The notes under the pieces: model-generated
The model's database searches: none
Seen by the model: the letters and a program-made list of their open reading frames with translations, nothing else
Told to the model about the DNA's origin: nothing
NCBI RefSeq assembly: GCF_002865645.1
Contig: NW_020194546.1
Location: 124,001 to 188,000 of the forward strand
Direction of reading: 5' to 3'
Length of the DNA stretch: 64,000 nucleotides
Origin: Hyaloscypha bicolor E
Lineage: Eukaryota > Ascomycota > Leotiomycetes > Helotiales > Hyaloscyphaceae
Shown: positions 45,955 through 56,174 of the stretch, in pieces
How positions within the stretch are numbered: position 1 is the stretch's first letter
Layout of the letters: every line of letters starts with the position of its first letter
Made by a program: the position numbers and the translations under genes

Positions 45955-46847
45955 ATGTCGTCGAAGAAGAGCTCGAGAAAGTCATCGAGTGGGAACCACC
46001 GATCGACGCTCAGTTTACAGAAAACCGAAATTATCATCAATGTTTATGATCTGCTACCGGTACGTTTCCCTGAGTTGTCTTTGCGCTTTATACTCTAGAG
46101 TGGGGATCATTTTGTGTGGGTAATGATCGAAATGCTGATAAGAATTCTACCCCTTAGCCAGGACGACTTGCCAATATCCTGTGGACTGTTGGGACCTCCC
46201 TTCTCCATTCCGGAGTCGTCATAAACAATAGGGAGTACGCATACGGGGGACATGATAGGAGGGCTATGACAGGAGTCTATTTCACGCCGCCAAAGACAGT
46301 ACCACCAGGCGGCACGTTCAAATGCGAGATTCTCCACGGTTTCACAATCCGACCAGCAGCCGAAATTGAAGCTATTATCAAAGAAGCTTCCGATGTGTTC
46401 CAAGGAACCTCATACAACCTCCTCACGAAGAATTGCAATCACTTCACAGCATATCTGTGCGAGAAGCTTACCGGCAGACCTGGACCTGGTTGGTTGAATA
46501 GGGCAGCATCTATAGGTGTTGCATTGCCATGCGTTGTTCCTAAGGAATGGATTGCACCTCCGGACTTTGAAACCGCAGAAGGTGAATTGCTCGATGACGA
46601 GGATTCCCATGAGCACACGAGGATGTTGGGCAATACGGACTCAAGCCAGAGACGAAGTATGGATGACTGTAGAGATTTCGACCACGAACTCGATTGGGAT
46701 AGTGAAGAGGAGCGAAGGCAGGGAGGGAACGGAAAAGGGAAAGGCAAGGCTCCTGTCAGAGATACTTCCGGAAGGGTTGTGCCACCAGCAGATAGGGCAC
46801 CAATTGCTTCGAAGAAGGGCCGAGCATCTCGCGATTGTCCTCATTGA
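45955..46847 (+). CDS. PPPDE/DESI-type thiol isopeptidase
   Basis: Exons 45955-46059 and 46158-46847 give 264 residues. After a Ser/Lys-rich start, the PPPDE domain runs from about residue 25 to 165. INVYDLLP leads to the catalytic His block HSGVVINNREYAYGGHD, and the catalytic Cys block is LLTKNCNHFTAYLCEKLTG. The family removes SUMO or ubiquitin (DESI-1/2) and folds as a papain-like permuted protease. The C-terminal 90 residues are acidic then basic, probably disordered. It is divergent from OLA1 and convergent with uS11m (158 bases between stops). Both catalytic residues are present, so activity is likely. Confidence 0.9.
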
Positions 46848-47004
46848 GCATTCTGATGTTAGCAGCATTGTTGGCGTGACGGAGAGCTTTTCGCATTTTG
46901 ATTTTACAGGCGTTGGTCTTAAGATGATACCACCAAATCGGACTCTGATTATTGTACAAGTTTCTATATGCAGTGCACAACCCGCGAACTCCACAACATG
47001 ACAT

Positions 47005-47868
47005 CTAACCCAGACGCCTTGGTTTCTTGCTCCTCGTGCCACCAAACTTCAACCTCGTAGCGTCTGAAACCTTCACAATCTTTCCTCTCAGTGCTGCACC
47101 TTCCAGACCAAGCAGTGCTCTCGTCACAGCTTCTCTTCCAGCCCCAAATCCTCGCAAAAACACCTCTAGTTGCTCAATATCCTTGATATGACCTCTATTC
47201 TTCAGTATACCCATTACATAAGACGCCAATTGGAAAGCAGAATCATAATGCTTCCTCGCAGAGTGCCGAAAAGCCAAATTGCCACAAGCCACCGACATCA
47301 GAACTGTGCGATTATTCGAAACGTTCCCATTCAAAGGATTCTTGTAGCCAGGGGGACGGACGACTGTGATATGGCAGTTGTGTCTCGTGGCGTAGATGTG
47401 TAGTTGATGCGCCCTCTCCCTGAAATCCTCTTCTCCTGGGATGAGATTTCCGTCATAACTTCCATCTGAAGATAGGGAACCAAGGCTATCTAGCAAAGTG
47501 CCACGTCTACGAGATTGTTGTGCGTATCGACTCTCTTGGTTTTGGTCGATCATGTTAGAAATGCCAGAGAAGGTTTTCGCCAATTCCCCCATGCCTCCTG
47601 AGGTTGCCTTCGGGTTGAGAGATGGCGATGGAGGAGGAGGCTTTGCGGATTGTACTCGAGGAATCGAGGAGAAGTAGACGGGTCGAGATGAGGGGGCTGC
47701 CGATCGGGGTTCTGAGGGTGGTGGTCTGGTGTCATGCCCTTCTGCTTTCCTCGTTGTACTTGAGAAGGGTCGCAGACATCGTAATGGCAGTCTGCAGGTG
47801 GGTACCAGCTCAGAGATGAGCAATTGAGGCGGTTGTGCCAGCAGGCGCCTTGAAGCTGCTCTACTCAT
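47005..47868 (-). CDS. Mitochondrial small-subunit ribosomal protein uS11m
   Basis: A single exon encodes 287 residues from the ATG at 47868; an upstream in-frame ATG at 48018 adds an acidic stretch unlike a presequence. The N-terminus is a mitochondrial presequence (MSRAASRRLLAQ... CLRPFSSTTRKAEGHD). A disordered Pro/Ser linker follows. The S11 domain covers the last 125 residues: HIYATRHNCHITVVRPPGYK, NRTVLMSVACGNLAFRHSAR, DIEQLEVFLRGFGAGREAV and the basic C-terminus GGTRSKKPRRLG. It corresponds to yeast Mrps18. It is divergent from TIM44, with 215 bases between the two starts. Confidence 0.92.
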   Translation of the reverse strand: MSRAASRRLLAQPPQLLISELVPTCRLPLRCLRPFSSTTRKAEGHDTRPPPSEPRSAAPSSRPVYFSSIPRVQSAKPPPPSPSLNPKATSGGMGELAKTFSGISNMIDQNQESRYAQQSRRRGTLLDSLGSLSSDGSYDGNLIPGEEDFRERAHQLHIYATRHNCHITVVRPPGYKNPLNGNVSNNRTVLMSVACGNLAFRHSARKHYDSAFQLASYVMGILKNRGHIKDIEQLEVFLRGFGAGREAVTRALLGLEGAALRGKIVKVSDATRLKFGGTRSKKPRRLG

Positions 47869-48083
47869 GGCTTTCTTGATGTCGAGTCCACACTCAGATG
47901 TTGTCGAGCCGGAGACGAAGAAAGTTGATGCCAAGGCCGGATCGGAAAAACATTCTAATCCCTGCATCTCGGCGAAAATGTCAAGAACGCCGCTGTCCTC
48001 CATTTTCTCTGCCATCAAATTTCCTGTTGTTCTTTTCTCTCTTCCTCAGTTGACCTGCTCTGCAACGGCTTTGGGTCAACTTT
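47869..48083. promoter_or_regulatory. Divergent promoter between uS11m and TIM44
   Basis: Only 215 bases separate the start codons of two nuclear-encoded mitochondrial proteins transcribed in opposite directions, so the promoter is almost certainly shared. No specific element was identified with confidence. Confidence 0.6.
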
Positions 48084-49787
48084 ATGACAATCGCTATGAA
48101 CGGTCTACGACATGCGGCGACAAGAGCGCCATCAAATGGACAGTTATTATCAGTCGTGAGACCTTCTACTGGCAGATCTGTAGTCTGCAGACGAATACTG
48201 CTGCAGACTCAAAGCTCGAATCTACACTCATTTTCATTTAATTTGTCGAGATTGGAAGTCTCAGGATATCCCAAGCCATTACGATCGAGGTTCCTACCAG
48301 ACGAAATCCGAATAGGACTCGGACCAACCTCTTCAGCAAGAAGTTTTCATCATGGCGCGCGACTGAGGCAAGCAAAGGAGAAGGCTGCGACTAAAGAAGA
48401 GCCCGTGGCAGACGAAGTTGAGAAGAAGACTTCTAGTGAGAGCACAGAATCGGCAACCGGCGAAGAGAAGGCCAAAGAGGAAGCCAAAGAGGAGACCGAG
48501 GGTGAAGGAGAGGGTGAGGGCAAGACCAAAGAAGAGAAAGAAGCTCCTCCACCACCACCGCCGCACGGAGACAAATCACCATGGCAAGTCTTCACGGAAA
48601 CTCTGCAGACTGAATTCAAGGCGTCTAAGGAGTGGAACGAATCAACCAAGGCTTTGGCTGCTGGTGCCCAACAATTCACTGAGAACGAATCTGTACGCCG
48701 AGCTCGACAAGCATACGAGTCAACAACCGGAGCAGTTTCATCTACAACTGCGAATGTGCTAAAGACTACAGCTGGTGCTGTTGGAAAGGGTGCTGCCTGG
48801 ACTTGGGAGACTCCTGTTGTTAAAGGCGTGCGAACAACGGTCAACGCAACTGCCAGCGTGATTGAAAAAGGGACGCGACCGATTCGAGAAACAGAAGCAT
48901 ATAAGAATGTCAAAAATGTTATCGATGATGGAAGCAGTTCGAGATATGGCGGATGGGTTGAGAAAGAGGAGAGACGGAAGGCAAGAGAATTAAGAGAGGC
49001 GCAGGAGGCCAAGAAGGCTGGACTCACAGGCAAAAGAGTCGAGGTCCTGACAGAAGATCCTGAGTGAGTTCTCTTCCCCTATTTGCCGTGAATGTCTACT
49101 TACAGTGGTAGGGCCGGAACAAATGTCACTCTCCACAAGGATGCTGCATGGAAAGAATCATGGCGAGACTTCCGCGACTCCAACAGGCTCATGCAATCCC
49201 TTTTCTCCATGAAATCCGCCTACAACGAATCTGAGAACCCTCTTATTTCAACCGCGCGAAGTATCTCCGACCGAGTAGCTGGTTTCTTTGCAGAGAACGA
49301 GACAGCCATGGTCATCAAGAAATTCAGAGAAATGGATCCAAGCTTCCAAATGGAGCCATTCCTACGAGATATGCGGGAATACATCTTGCCAGAAGTTCTT
49401 GACGCTTATGTTAAAGGCGATACCGAGACGTTGAAGCTATGGCTCTCTGCGGCTCAGTTCCAAGTTTATGATGCTCTAACAAAGCAATATACGACCGCAG
49501 GCCTGAAGTCAGATGGGCGAATCCTCGATATTCGAAATGTGGAAGTTTTGCAAGCACGTATTCTTGACCCAGGAGATATTCCCGTCTTCATCGTCACCTG
49601 CAGAACTCAGGAGGTGCATGTATACCGGAACGCGAAGACGAACGAGCTCGCTGCAGGCATGGAGGATAAAGTCCAGCAAGTCACATACGCCATTGGCGTA
49701 ACTAGAGTTGCGGAAGATGTCAATAACCCCGAAACAAGAGGATGGAGACTGATTGAGCTGCAAAAGAGTGGCAGAGATTATATTTGA
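48084..49787 (+). CDS. TIM44: Mitochondrial import motor subunit Tim44
   Basis: Exons 48084-49063 and 49112-49787 give 551 residues. The N-terminus is a presequence rich in Arg and Ser and poor in acidic residues. A charged, coiled-coil-like segment follows (EEPVADEVEKKTSSE...), then SPWQVFTETLQTEFKASKEW, typical of Tim44. The C-terminal Tim44 domain contains SFQMEPFLRDMREYILPEVL, AYVKGDTETLKLWLSAAQF and the ending RGWRLIELQKSGRDYI. Tim44 sits on the matrix side of TIM23 and recruits mtHsp70 for protein import. The ATG at 48096, four codons on, is an equally possible start. The single 48-base intron has a GTGAGT donor and a TAG acceptor. Confidence 0.95.
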
Positions 49788-50473
49788 TCAGATCCCGCAC
49801 ATCTCCTCCCATACGAGAATTTCTTCAGTTTGCTGCTTAGCGATGAAAATTGGGTGACGGATGTTATCAACTGCATTGTATGTGTATGCGGCGTCTGGCG
49901 TTGCGGCTAGTGAGCTGCTTGATTCGGGATGAAAATGCTTCTGGAAAATGAAAGAAGGTCTTGAGGGACCTCCAACACCACTCTTCGTATGAGAATAGTT
50001 ATACCCGCTTCGGATGGGAGGCGGATGTATGTATATTAATATGTGTAAATTTGAACAGGGCAGCCTGCGTTGGTGGATTGGCTACACATCATGGTCTTTC
50101 CCCAGACCTGTCAAGTAACTCTCGATTCCTCCTGTTTTACATTCTGCGAGGCTTTGAAGTCCTCGCCATCGAGGTTTCCGCTGTTGTCAATCACATAGTT
50201 GTTCTTATATGCTGATGATTTCTACCTTTAATTATTTGATCGGGAAGTCTGAATGTCTAGGTCTAACCCTTTACTTGCGTTGCGTATCCACTGAGTCTGC
50301 TACACTTGTTCTCGGAAAATAGTCCGTCCTTCACAATCGAAACACCACCATTGCATTTCGCCAAAAGTTCAGCCTTATATCCCACTTTTCATTGAAGTCT
50401 ATTTTATTACGTACAAAGTCTGCAGATCAAACCCTATCAACTTTATTAGTAAGGACTTAAACCAAGGGCGGTT
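49788..50473. other. Convergent intergenic region
   Basis: No gene recognised in these 686 bases between TIM44 (+) and the CFEM-like gene (-). Confidence 0.45.
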
Positions 50474-51142
50474 TCAAGCACATATCATTACAATAACTAT
50501 CCCAAGGCGCGTAGTTGAGATTGGAGATGCAGATGATTGACACACAAGGACTTTCGTAGGGGTTACGGCAGGTTGTGTTGATATCTGGGGGGCTGTTGCC
50601 GGGGGCATGGTGGTTATGGTATGGGATCTTAAGATCTGACTTCCACTGGCGGTTGTGGGGGTCGGAGACGACGGAGATGCATCTGAAGTAGTAGGCGATG
50701 GCGCAACTAGGGCTTTACTGGACGTTATGGTTTTTATACTTGTCGTTGGGACAACCATGTTGGGGTATCCTGCCGCAGAGCAGTATCCAGTGTAGATTCC
50801 TGAAGCAGTCTGGAGATCCAGGGCTATTGTGCCAGCTGGGGCACAATTACGCTTGATGCAGTCCCCAATCCAAGAGTATGCGATTGGCTGAAGGTCCGGT
50901 CGACAGTAACAATGTTCTTGTACAGCCCCACAGCCAGTAGGACAACCTTCAGCACGTCCAATCTTGTCAGTGTAGTCGAAGAAACAAGTTTGTGCGTATG
51001 GCCGTTGGTTGCCCTACCCGTCGAATGTTCCGATTGACGGTGCAGGGTTGCCATCTGCCCAGGTGGAAGAGGAGAACAGTAGGAGGATAAATATGTGTAT
51101 ATCCTGGAAAGCGGCTGCTGGATTTCTGCTCTTAGAAAACAT
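50474..51142 (-). pseudogene. CFEM-like secreted protein gene with one in-frame TAG
   Basis: The minus frame starts at ATG 51142 with a leader (FILLLFSSSTWADGNPAPS) and, after 42 codons, meets TAG at 51016-51014. The same frame then continues without break: GNQRPYAQTCFFDYTDKIGR, EGCPTGCGAVQEHCYCRPDL, WIGDCIKRNCAPAG and LDLQTASGIYTGYCSAAG. It ends in a Ser/Thr/Pro-rich tail at 50474. The cysteine spacing (C..C..C.C..C..C..C) and the ALD-like end are typical of fungal secreted or wall proteins related to CFEM domains. In homologues the position before NQR is often aromatic, so TAG could be a mutated TGG. Apart from this stop, the gene is intact: about 222 codons, no intron needed. Confidence 0.7.
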
Positions 51143-51439
51143 GATTTGCAGGTCCTGGGAGCTCGTTAAATTTTCCACGAGATGCGGACACCGTCGATAC
51201 AAATCCACAGGTGCGAGGCTCGGGGAACAAAAGAAAGTATTTTTTAAGCCACTATGAACAATTTCGGGAAGAATATTGAACCTATCGGGCGTTGCCTGCA
51301 TTGAGGGCATCGAGCTGCCACAATATATCTTCTCAGGAAACTGTAGGCGCCTAGTGGAATACCTCACTACATCATGAAGATAATAATTGAGAAGAGGCGT
51401 CATCTCAATAATCGTGACGGAATAAAGATGGAAATAGTA

Positions 51440-52171
51440 TGTAGATGGGACAAAAGAAATTGGAATACCCAATTTCCTGGTTGAGGTTGGTCTGGACTGA
51501 CGAGCCTTCAGGAATTCCCCAGATCACGGTATCCGCCCAGCCTATCCAAAGCGGTCAGAACGCTCACCGATGTCCCATCTCTCATTGCCACAGCTCCTTC
51601 CCCCGGCTGTGGTGGAACTTGTGACGAGATAGAAAGATGCTACCTTTCATGTGCCTTAAGTACAGGCTATCAAGTCAATACCTGCCTCTGCAATCTTCTA
51701 TCGTGGCCAACGACGTGGGACCCAGTGTTCGCAGCCCACCGAGCGATCCTCACTTGCAGCTTGGTATTGGGATGTGTGCCCATCGAAAATGGATTCCCAG
51801 CTGGGACAGATGGGGATCACAGAGTGGCAGAACCCGTTCCAAAACAGTGCATGATTGGGCGGTACGAACTCCTGATATTACCACGACACTGACCGGATAT
51901 GATTGCTACTAGTCATCTCTGTGCTCTGGGATAGCAGCAGCCAGAATAGGTCTTGTTCCAAGCTCAAATACTGGAGTAGAGACCGCTGTCAGTGCTGTAA
52001 AGAGTCTCCTGGTGAAGATACTAGTCCCTGTGTGTCTCTGTGCTCTTGGATTAACGTTGTTCACCGTTTATGGACCATGTCGCCGAGAGGAAAGCCAACC
52101 CCGTCAACCAAATCGCCAGGCTGAGGGACAGACGGCCAATCTCCTCCACTTCATCAATATGCCCGACTAAC
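51440..52171 (+). pseudogene. Possible cysteine-rich protein gene, start not found
   Basis: From about 51537 the plus strand reads KAVRTLTDVPSLIATAPSPG, CGGTCDEIERCYLSCAL, YQVNTCLCNLLSW and ILTCSLVLGCVP. With an intron 51870-51955 (GTACGA donor, CCAG acceptor) it continues as IGLVPSSNTGVETAVSAVKS, one hydrophobic helix (VKILVPVCLCALGLTLFTVY) and a polar tail, ending at TAA near 52169-52171. The upstream part seems to switch frame and no start could be assigned. It looks like a small secreted or membrane cysteine-rich protein that is broken or mis-joined. Confidence 0.35.
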
Positions 52172-52194
52172 AGCAACCTCTTCCAAACAACGCA

Positions 52195-52589
52195 ATGGTC
52201 AACGAGATCCAGAGAGTGAACAACTCAGTGGCTGAACTACGAGCCACTGTTGTAAATACTCTGGTGAGATTGGATCAACAGCCCGCTGGGCAGGGTCCGG
52301 GGCAGCATTATCAGCAGGGAGATGGTCTGAGAGAGGCTCTGTGGGAGCAGTTTTCGTGTCCGATTTGCTTCGAGATTCATCACCTCGTGGCGGTCATCAA
52401 TGACGTGGCGTATCAGGGAGGTGGTTGCTGTAAGACTGTATTCCATTCTCCAAGGCACTTGCTGACGAGGAAGCAGTGCACGCATTCTGCTGTATAAATC
52501 CATTATTCCAGTCCTGCCGCTCTTGCTTTGGAATCCTGAACTATACTGACTGTGTTCGAAGTTGGCTGTGCTGTGATATTAGTTCGTAA
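52195..52589 (+). CDS. Short RING-like hypothetical protein
   Basis: Two exons, 52195-52429 and 52477-52589 (47-base intron, GTAAGA donor), join to 115 residues. An amphipathic helix (VNEIQRVNNSVAELRATVVN) precedes FSCPICFEIHHLVAVINDV, then CCLHAFCCINPLFQSCRSCF and CVRSWLCCD. The CPIC, CLHAF and CRSC elements resemble a degenerate RING or U-box arrangement. No known gene recognised, and it could be a remnant. Confidence 0.4.
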
Positions 52590-53434
52590 CAACCTGCATC
52601 CTGTCAGATGCCCAGAGGATAGAGGTATCTTACGAAACTTCAACGAGCATCGACTCCTAAGCGTGACATGTGAGGAGTATCTTGACGGATCCCCCCCGAT
52701 GAGAAGAGGGATGATGATTCTCTGGCAGCCATTGATTTGATTTATGTCCCCGGTCAGAGAGTAAGTCCTGAACCCGACGTCAGAAGGGTGCTGTCTCACG
52801 AATATGTGAAGATCCTTTAGTCGTGAACCAAGATCTTACATCCCCGCGAGGGTGCTTTGGGTGGAGAGATATGGAGGTGTGCCCGTAAGGTAGAATCCTA
52901 GCCTCGGGGTACAACCTTTTCTTTAATACGGGGTATATCCTCAACTTCGAGTAGGGTTTCAATGAAGTATGTACATGCAGGACGGAGAAAGGCGCAAAGG
53001 AGAAGTTGAAGAAGTAGATTATGAGCAGGCATTTCCCGAATAGGATTGGCGGGTTTTGTGGCGGCACGTGCGCCATTGGTAGACAACCCTGCCCGTCGAT
53101 TTCAAGATTTTTCATCACTCCCGCCATGCCAATGTCAATGTATTGTGCCAAATATGTTTTTGATTATATGAATTGTAAATTGGTCATCCTGTTTTATCAT
53201 CCAAATGCTTTCCCCCATCTAACATCCGCAAGTGCTAGATTCATTCCATCCGTTCTTGTTTTGCTGTCATTGGCCATGTTCTATCAGCGCCCTCGTGCTT
53301 TTTCTCTGAAAACGAGGCTTCCAACTTCATCTCAGCTTCTACGTTCTTCATGCATTGTCGCTTGAGCCAGCACATATTAATGACAGTCTTTATCACAACT
53401 CCGGACTTCGTCCCAGACAACCCTTCCTATCAGG
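52590..53434. other. Intergenic
   Basis: No gene recognised; the open frames on both strands are low in protein character. Confidence 0.4.
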
Positions 53435-55397
53435 TACCGGCCGCTGGAGAAGGAAGACCAGGAGATCCGAATCCTGGTCCTGCAACGTGGAGCTGACCGC
53501 TCATCCCCTCTCCACTGCAAGCTCGAACATATACCACTGTCATATGCCACGTTCTCAGCTATAACCCACGTCTGGAGGCAGCAAGAGGAGAACAGAGTAC
53601 ATGTGGACATTAAGTACTCAAGCAAGGATCCTGTCACAACAAGATACGGATCGAGGGCTTGAATACCACCATCGGAGAGAATCTAGGTCAAGCATTGATC
53701 AATCTCCGAAAGGATGAGGAGGACCTGAGGTTGTCGGCGGATGCCATATGTATCACCCAACAAGACGATGTCGAAAAGTCGTGGCAGGTGGAGTTAATGG
53801 GAGACATCTTCAATACCGCTCTGCTCACTTATGTATGGCTTAGACCCACGCCTGGAGATCACGACGAAAGTCCTGCACAAGCTCTGGACATGATACTCGA
53901 GATCGGAAAATCGTGCAAAGGACACCAAGTCGTGGGCTACGTATGGCCAGACAATGGGTTACTCTCTATTAGCACGTTTATTCCGGAGAAATAAGGAGGA
54001 CTTGAGTTGAGAGGCGGAAAAATGCTATCGAGTACAAGAAAACAACCTTCATGGAATTGGCGAGAACCGAGCGTCCCGTTCAATTCTACAATCGGCTTCA
54101 GAGTCTGTCACAGTCCCGTTGGTGGTGAAAAGTCTGGGTACTTCAAGAATATGCTCTAGCTCGGGACGTGACATTCCATTATGGAGACAAGCATGTCGGA
54201 GGAGACATATTGTTTCATACCGTAATGCCTGCCCTGGGAATGCGGGGATATGGTGTGAGGCTGGCCACAGCGTCTCGAAGGATATGCAGACATACACGAG
54301 AGTCGCTGTCCAGAATGTTGACTCCAAGATGGCAACGGCCATGTGCTTGAGATTATGGAACCAAATTCCGACACTGATGAGTTTGATGTTCATAACTCTA
54401 TCTCCCAGACTCTGGACGATGTTTTTATTCGACGGACCCACGGGATAAGGTGTTTGCATTGTTAGGACTTGCTTACAACAAGATGTCTCTCGAAGCTGAC
54501 TATCAAAAGAGTGTTGTACAAGTCTATGTAGACAATGCCCTTGCTTTTTTGGCCGGTGGCGATGTTTTAATCTTGTCCGTTCCTCGGCCTATTTCGTCCA
54601 GAATAAACCTCTCATCTTGGGTCCTGGATTGGGCAGCTATTCCTAATCTTGCGCTCACCTGGAACAGATTCAGATCGTCGAACAATACAATGCTTCGCAC
54701 TGAGACCCATGGCTATAGTGGTGGTCTCAGAACCATATTGAGCTTGGAAGGCACGAAATTATGCTCAGTCTCCAAGGCCAGTGTGGGATACTAGGAGCGT
54801 TTTGGGACAGCAACAATTCTTGACCAAATATCCACTACCAGAGAGGTTGAAGAGGTAAAGAAGCAGATAAAGCTTCATATTGAAACTACGAAAGAGCTTG
54901 TGGGAGTCATTGATTCTAGAACCACGGGCATTTTCAATATCGATTCCTTTTCAGACTTTCAGATCAACTGTCGTTCACGAGCTTGGGTTAGCAAGTTTCT
55001 CACAGCCATTCATGACCAAGGAACCTCAGGGGATTTAGAATGGCAAAAGGTTCTTGATGTCGTCCTTTTGGGATGGAAAACGGACCTCAATGAATATGAA
55101 AATCACACAGATTTGTGCAACCGGGTATCACCCACGGAGGGCTTACTTAAGCGTTCCACCTGGCTGACAAAAGTTGGCTATTTACTTCCAATTGTGGCCG
55201 ATTTGGCTATGCTCCAGACACATCTCGGGAAGGAGATCAAATTGTCATCTTTGACGATGTGTCGGCCCCACTCGTCATCAGAGAAATCAAGCCAGGTTAT
55301 TTTAACTATTTTTGGGCCAGTTTATGTTTACGGTGTGATGGACAGCGAATTCATTCGGGATAGAAATCCTCCAGCTGAGACATTTCTCTTGGTCTAA
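53435..55397 (+). pseudogene. Frameshifted HET-domain gene
   Basis: HET blocks appear in order but in different frames. YRPLEKEDQEIRILVLQRG and AITHVWRQQE occupy 53435-53655. A frame change follows, then IGENLGQALINLRKDEEDL, ADAICITQQDDVEKSWQVEL and MGDIFNTALLTYVWLRP at 53670-53850. A degraded centre comes next, then DPRDKVFALLGLAYNKM near 54438-54490, VVQVYVDNALAFL and WVLDWAAIPNL, and a final frame ending FGPVYVYGVMDSEF at about 55340. In-frame stops occur after about 53994 and 54794. The first strand has THVWR where active genes have S-Y-V-W-G. It is a dead relative of the HET family, of a different subtype from the intact gene at 11873. Confidence 0.75.
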
Positions 55398-55776
55398 GAG
55401 AGCTTCTCCACCCATATATGGTCGCAGATGCGATACGAAGTTTCCAAGCGAGGATGCAGAGCTGCAAGGAAGCAAATGTGTGTATAACTCTGCAAATCTC
55501 CAAGTGAAATAGCCGGAGCCACGGGCATCATGACTCAGTCTGATATTCAGTACAGTTGCAGGTACCTTGAGCAGAGACAACTCCGCTGGGAAAGGTTGAC
55601 CTGTACAAATCCAGTTTTTATTGGTCTTTCTATTTTGGCCCAGCCTTGGAAATGCAGAATTTAGCACCTCCTCCTCTTGGAGTAGTCCTATTGGTCCAAG
55701 ATCGACCTTTCTCGGTCACAAGTTGCATGAAGCTCATGGGCCAACGAATGTTCCAGAGAACATTTCCTAGAAGAAG

Positions 55777-56013
55777 TACAGACAAATCGGAATCATCTTC
55801 AATTGGGCAAACCTAATTATTGCTGTTCATAGCCCCCAATCCGACGTTGCGTCTCTTTGGAGCCTAGCGAACGAAGCTGCAGCTCAGCTTCTGAAGCCTC
55901 GTCTGCAGGAAGCCTGGAAAGAATTACAAATGTGCCCAGTGACCGAGCAGAGGCCAATCATAACCTCCTTCGGGGTCTTTTGCAAGGGTCCGGATATTTT
56001 GCCCGGGGACTGA
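55777..56013 (+). pseudogene. Orphan coding-like fragment
   Basis: An open frame without ATG reads YRQIGIIFNWANLIIAVHSP, SDVASLWSLANEAAAQLL, LQEAWKELQMCPVTEQRPII and ends at TGA 56011-56013. The composition is protein-like and the beginning recalls HET proteins (Y-R-x-A-x-x-V), so it may be an exon of another damaged HET gene. Confidence 0.35.
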
Positions 56014-56174
56014 GTGGCGGGGCTGCGGGGAAAATGGGTTGAAAAAATGCCAACACAACCAAGATCACTGGGTCAAACGTGCATGTTAACGGCCTCAAAG
56101 CTGGGGATTTTAAGTATGTAAGTAACGCGGCCCATTTCCGTGGGCAATACCCACTTCACTCATGTTCCGCTAAG

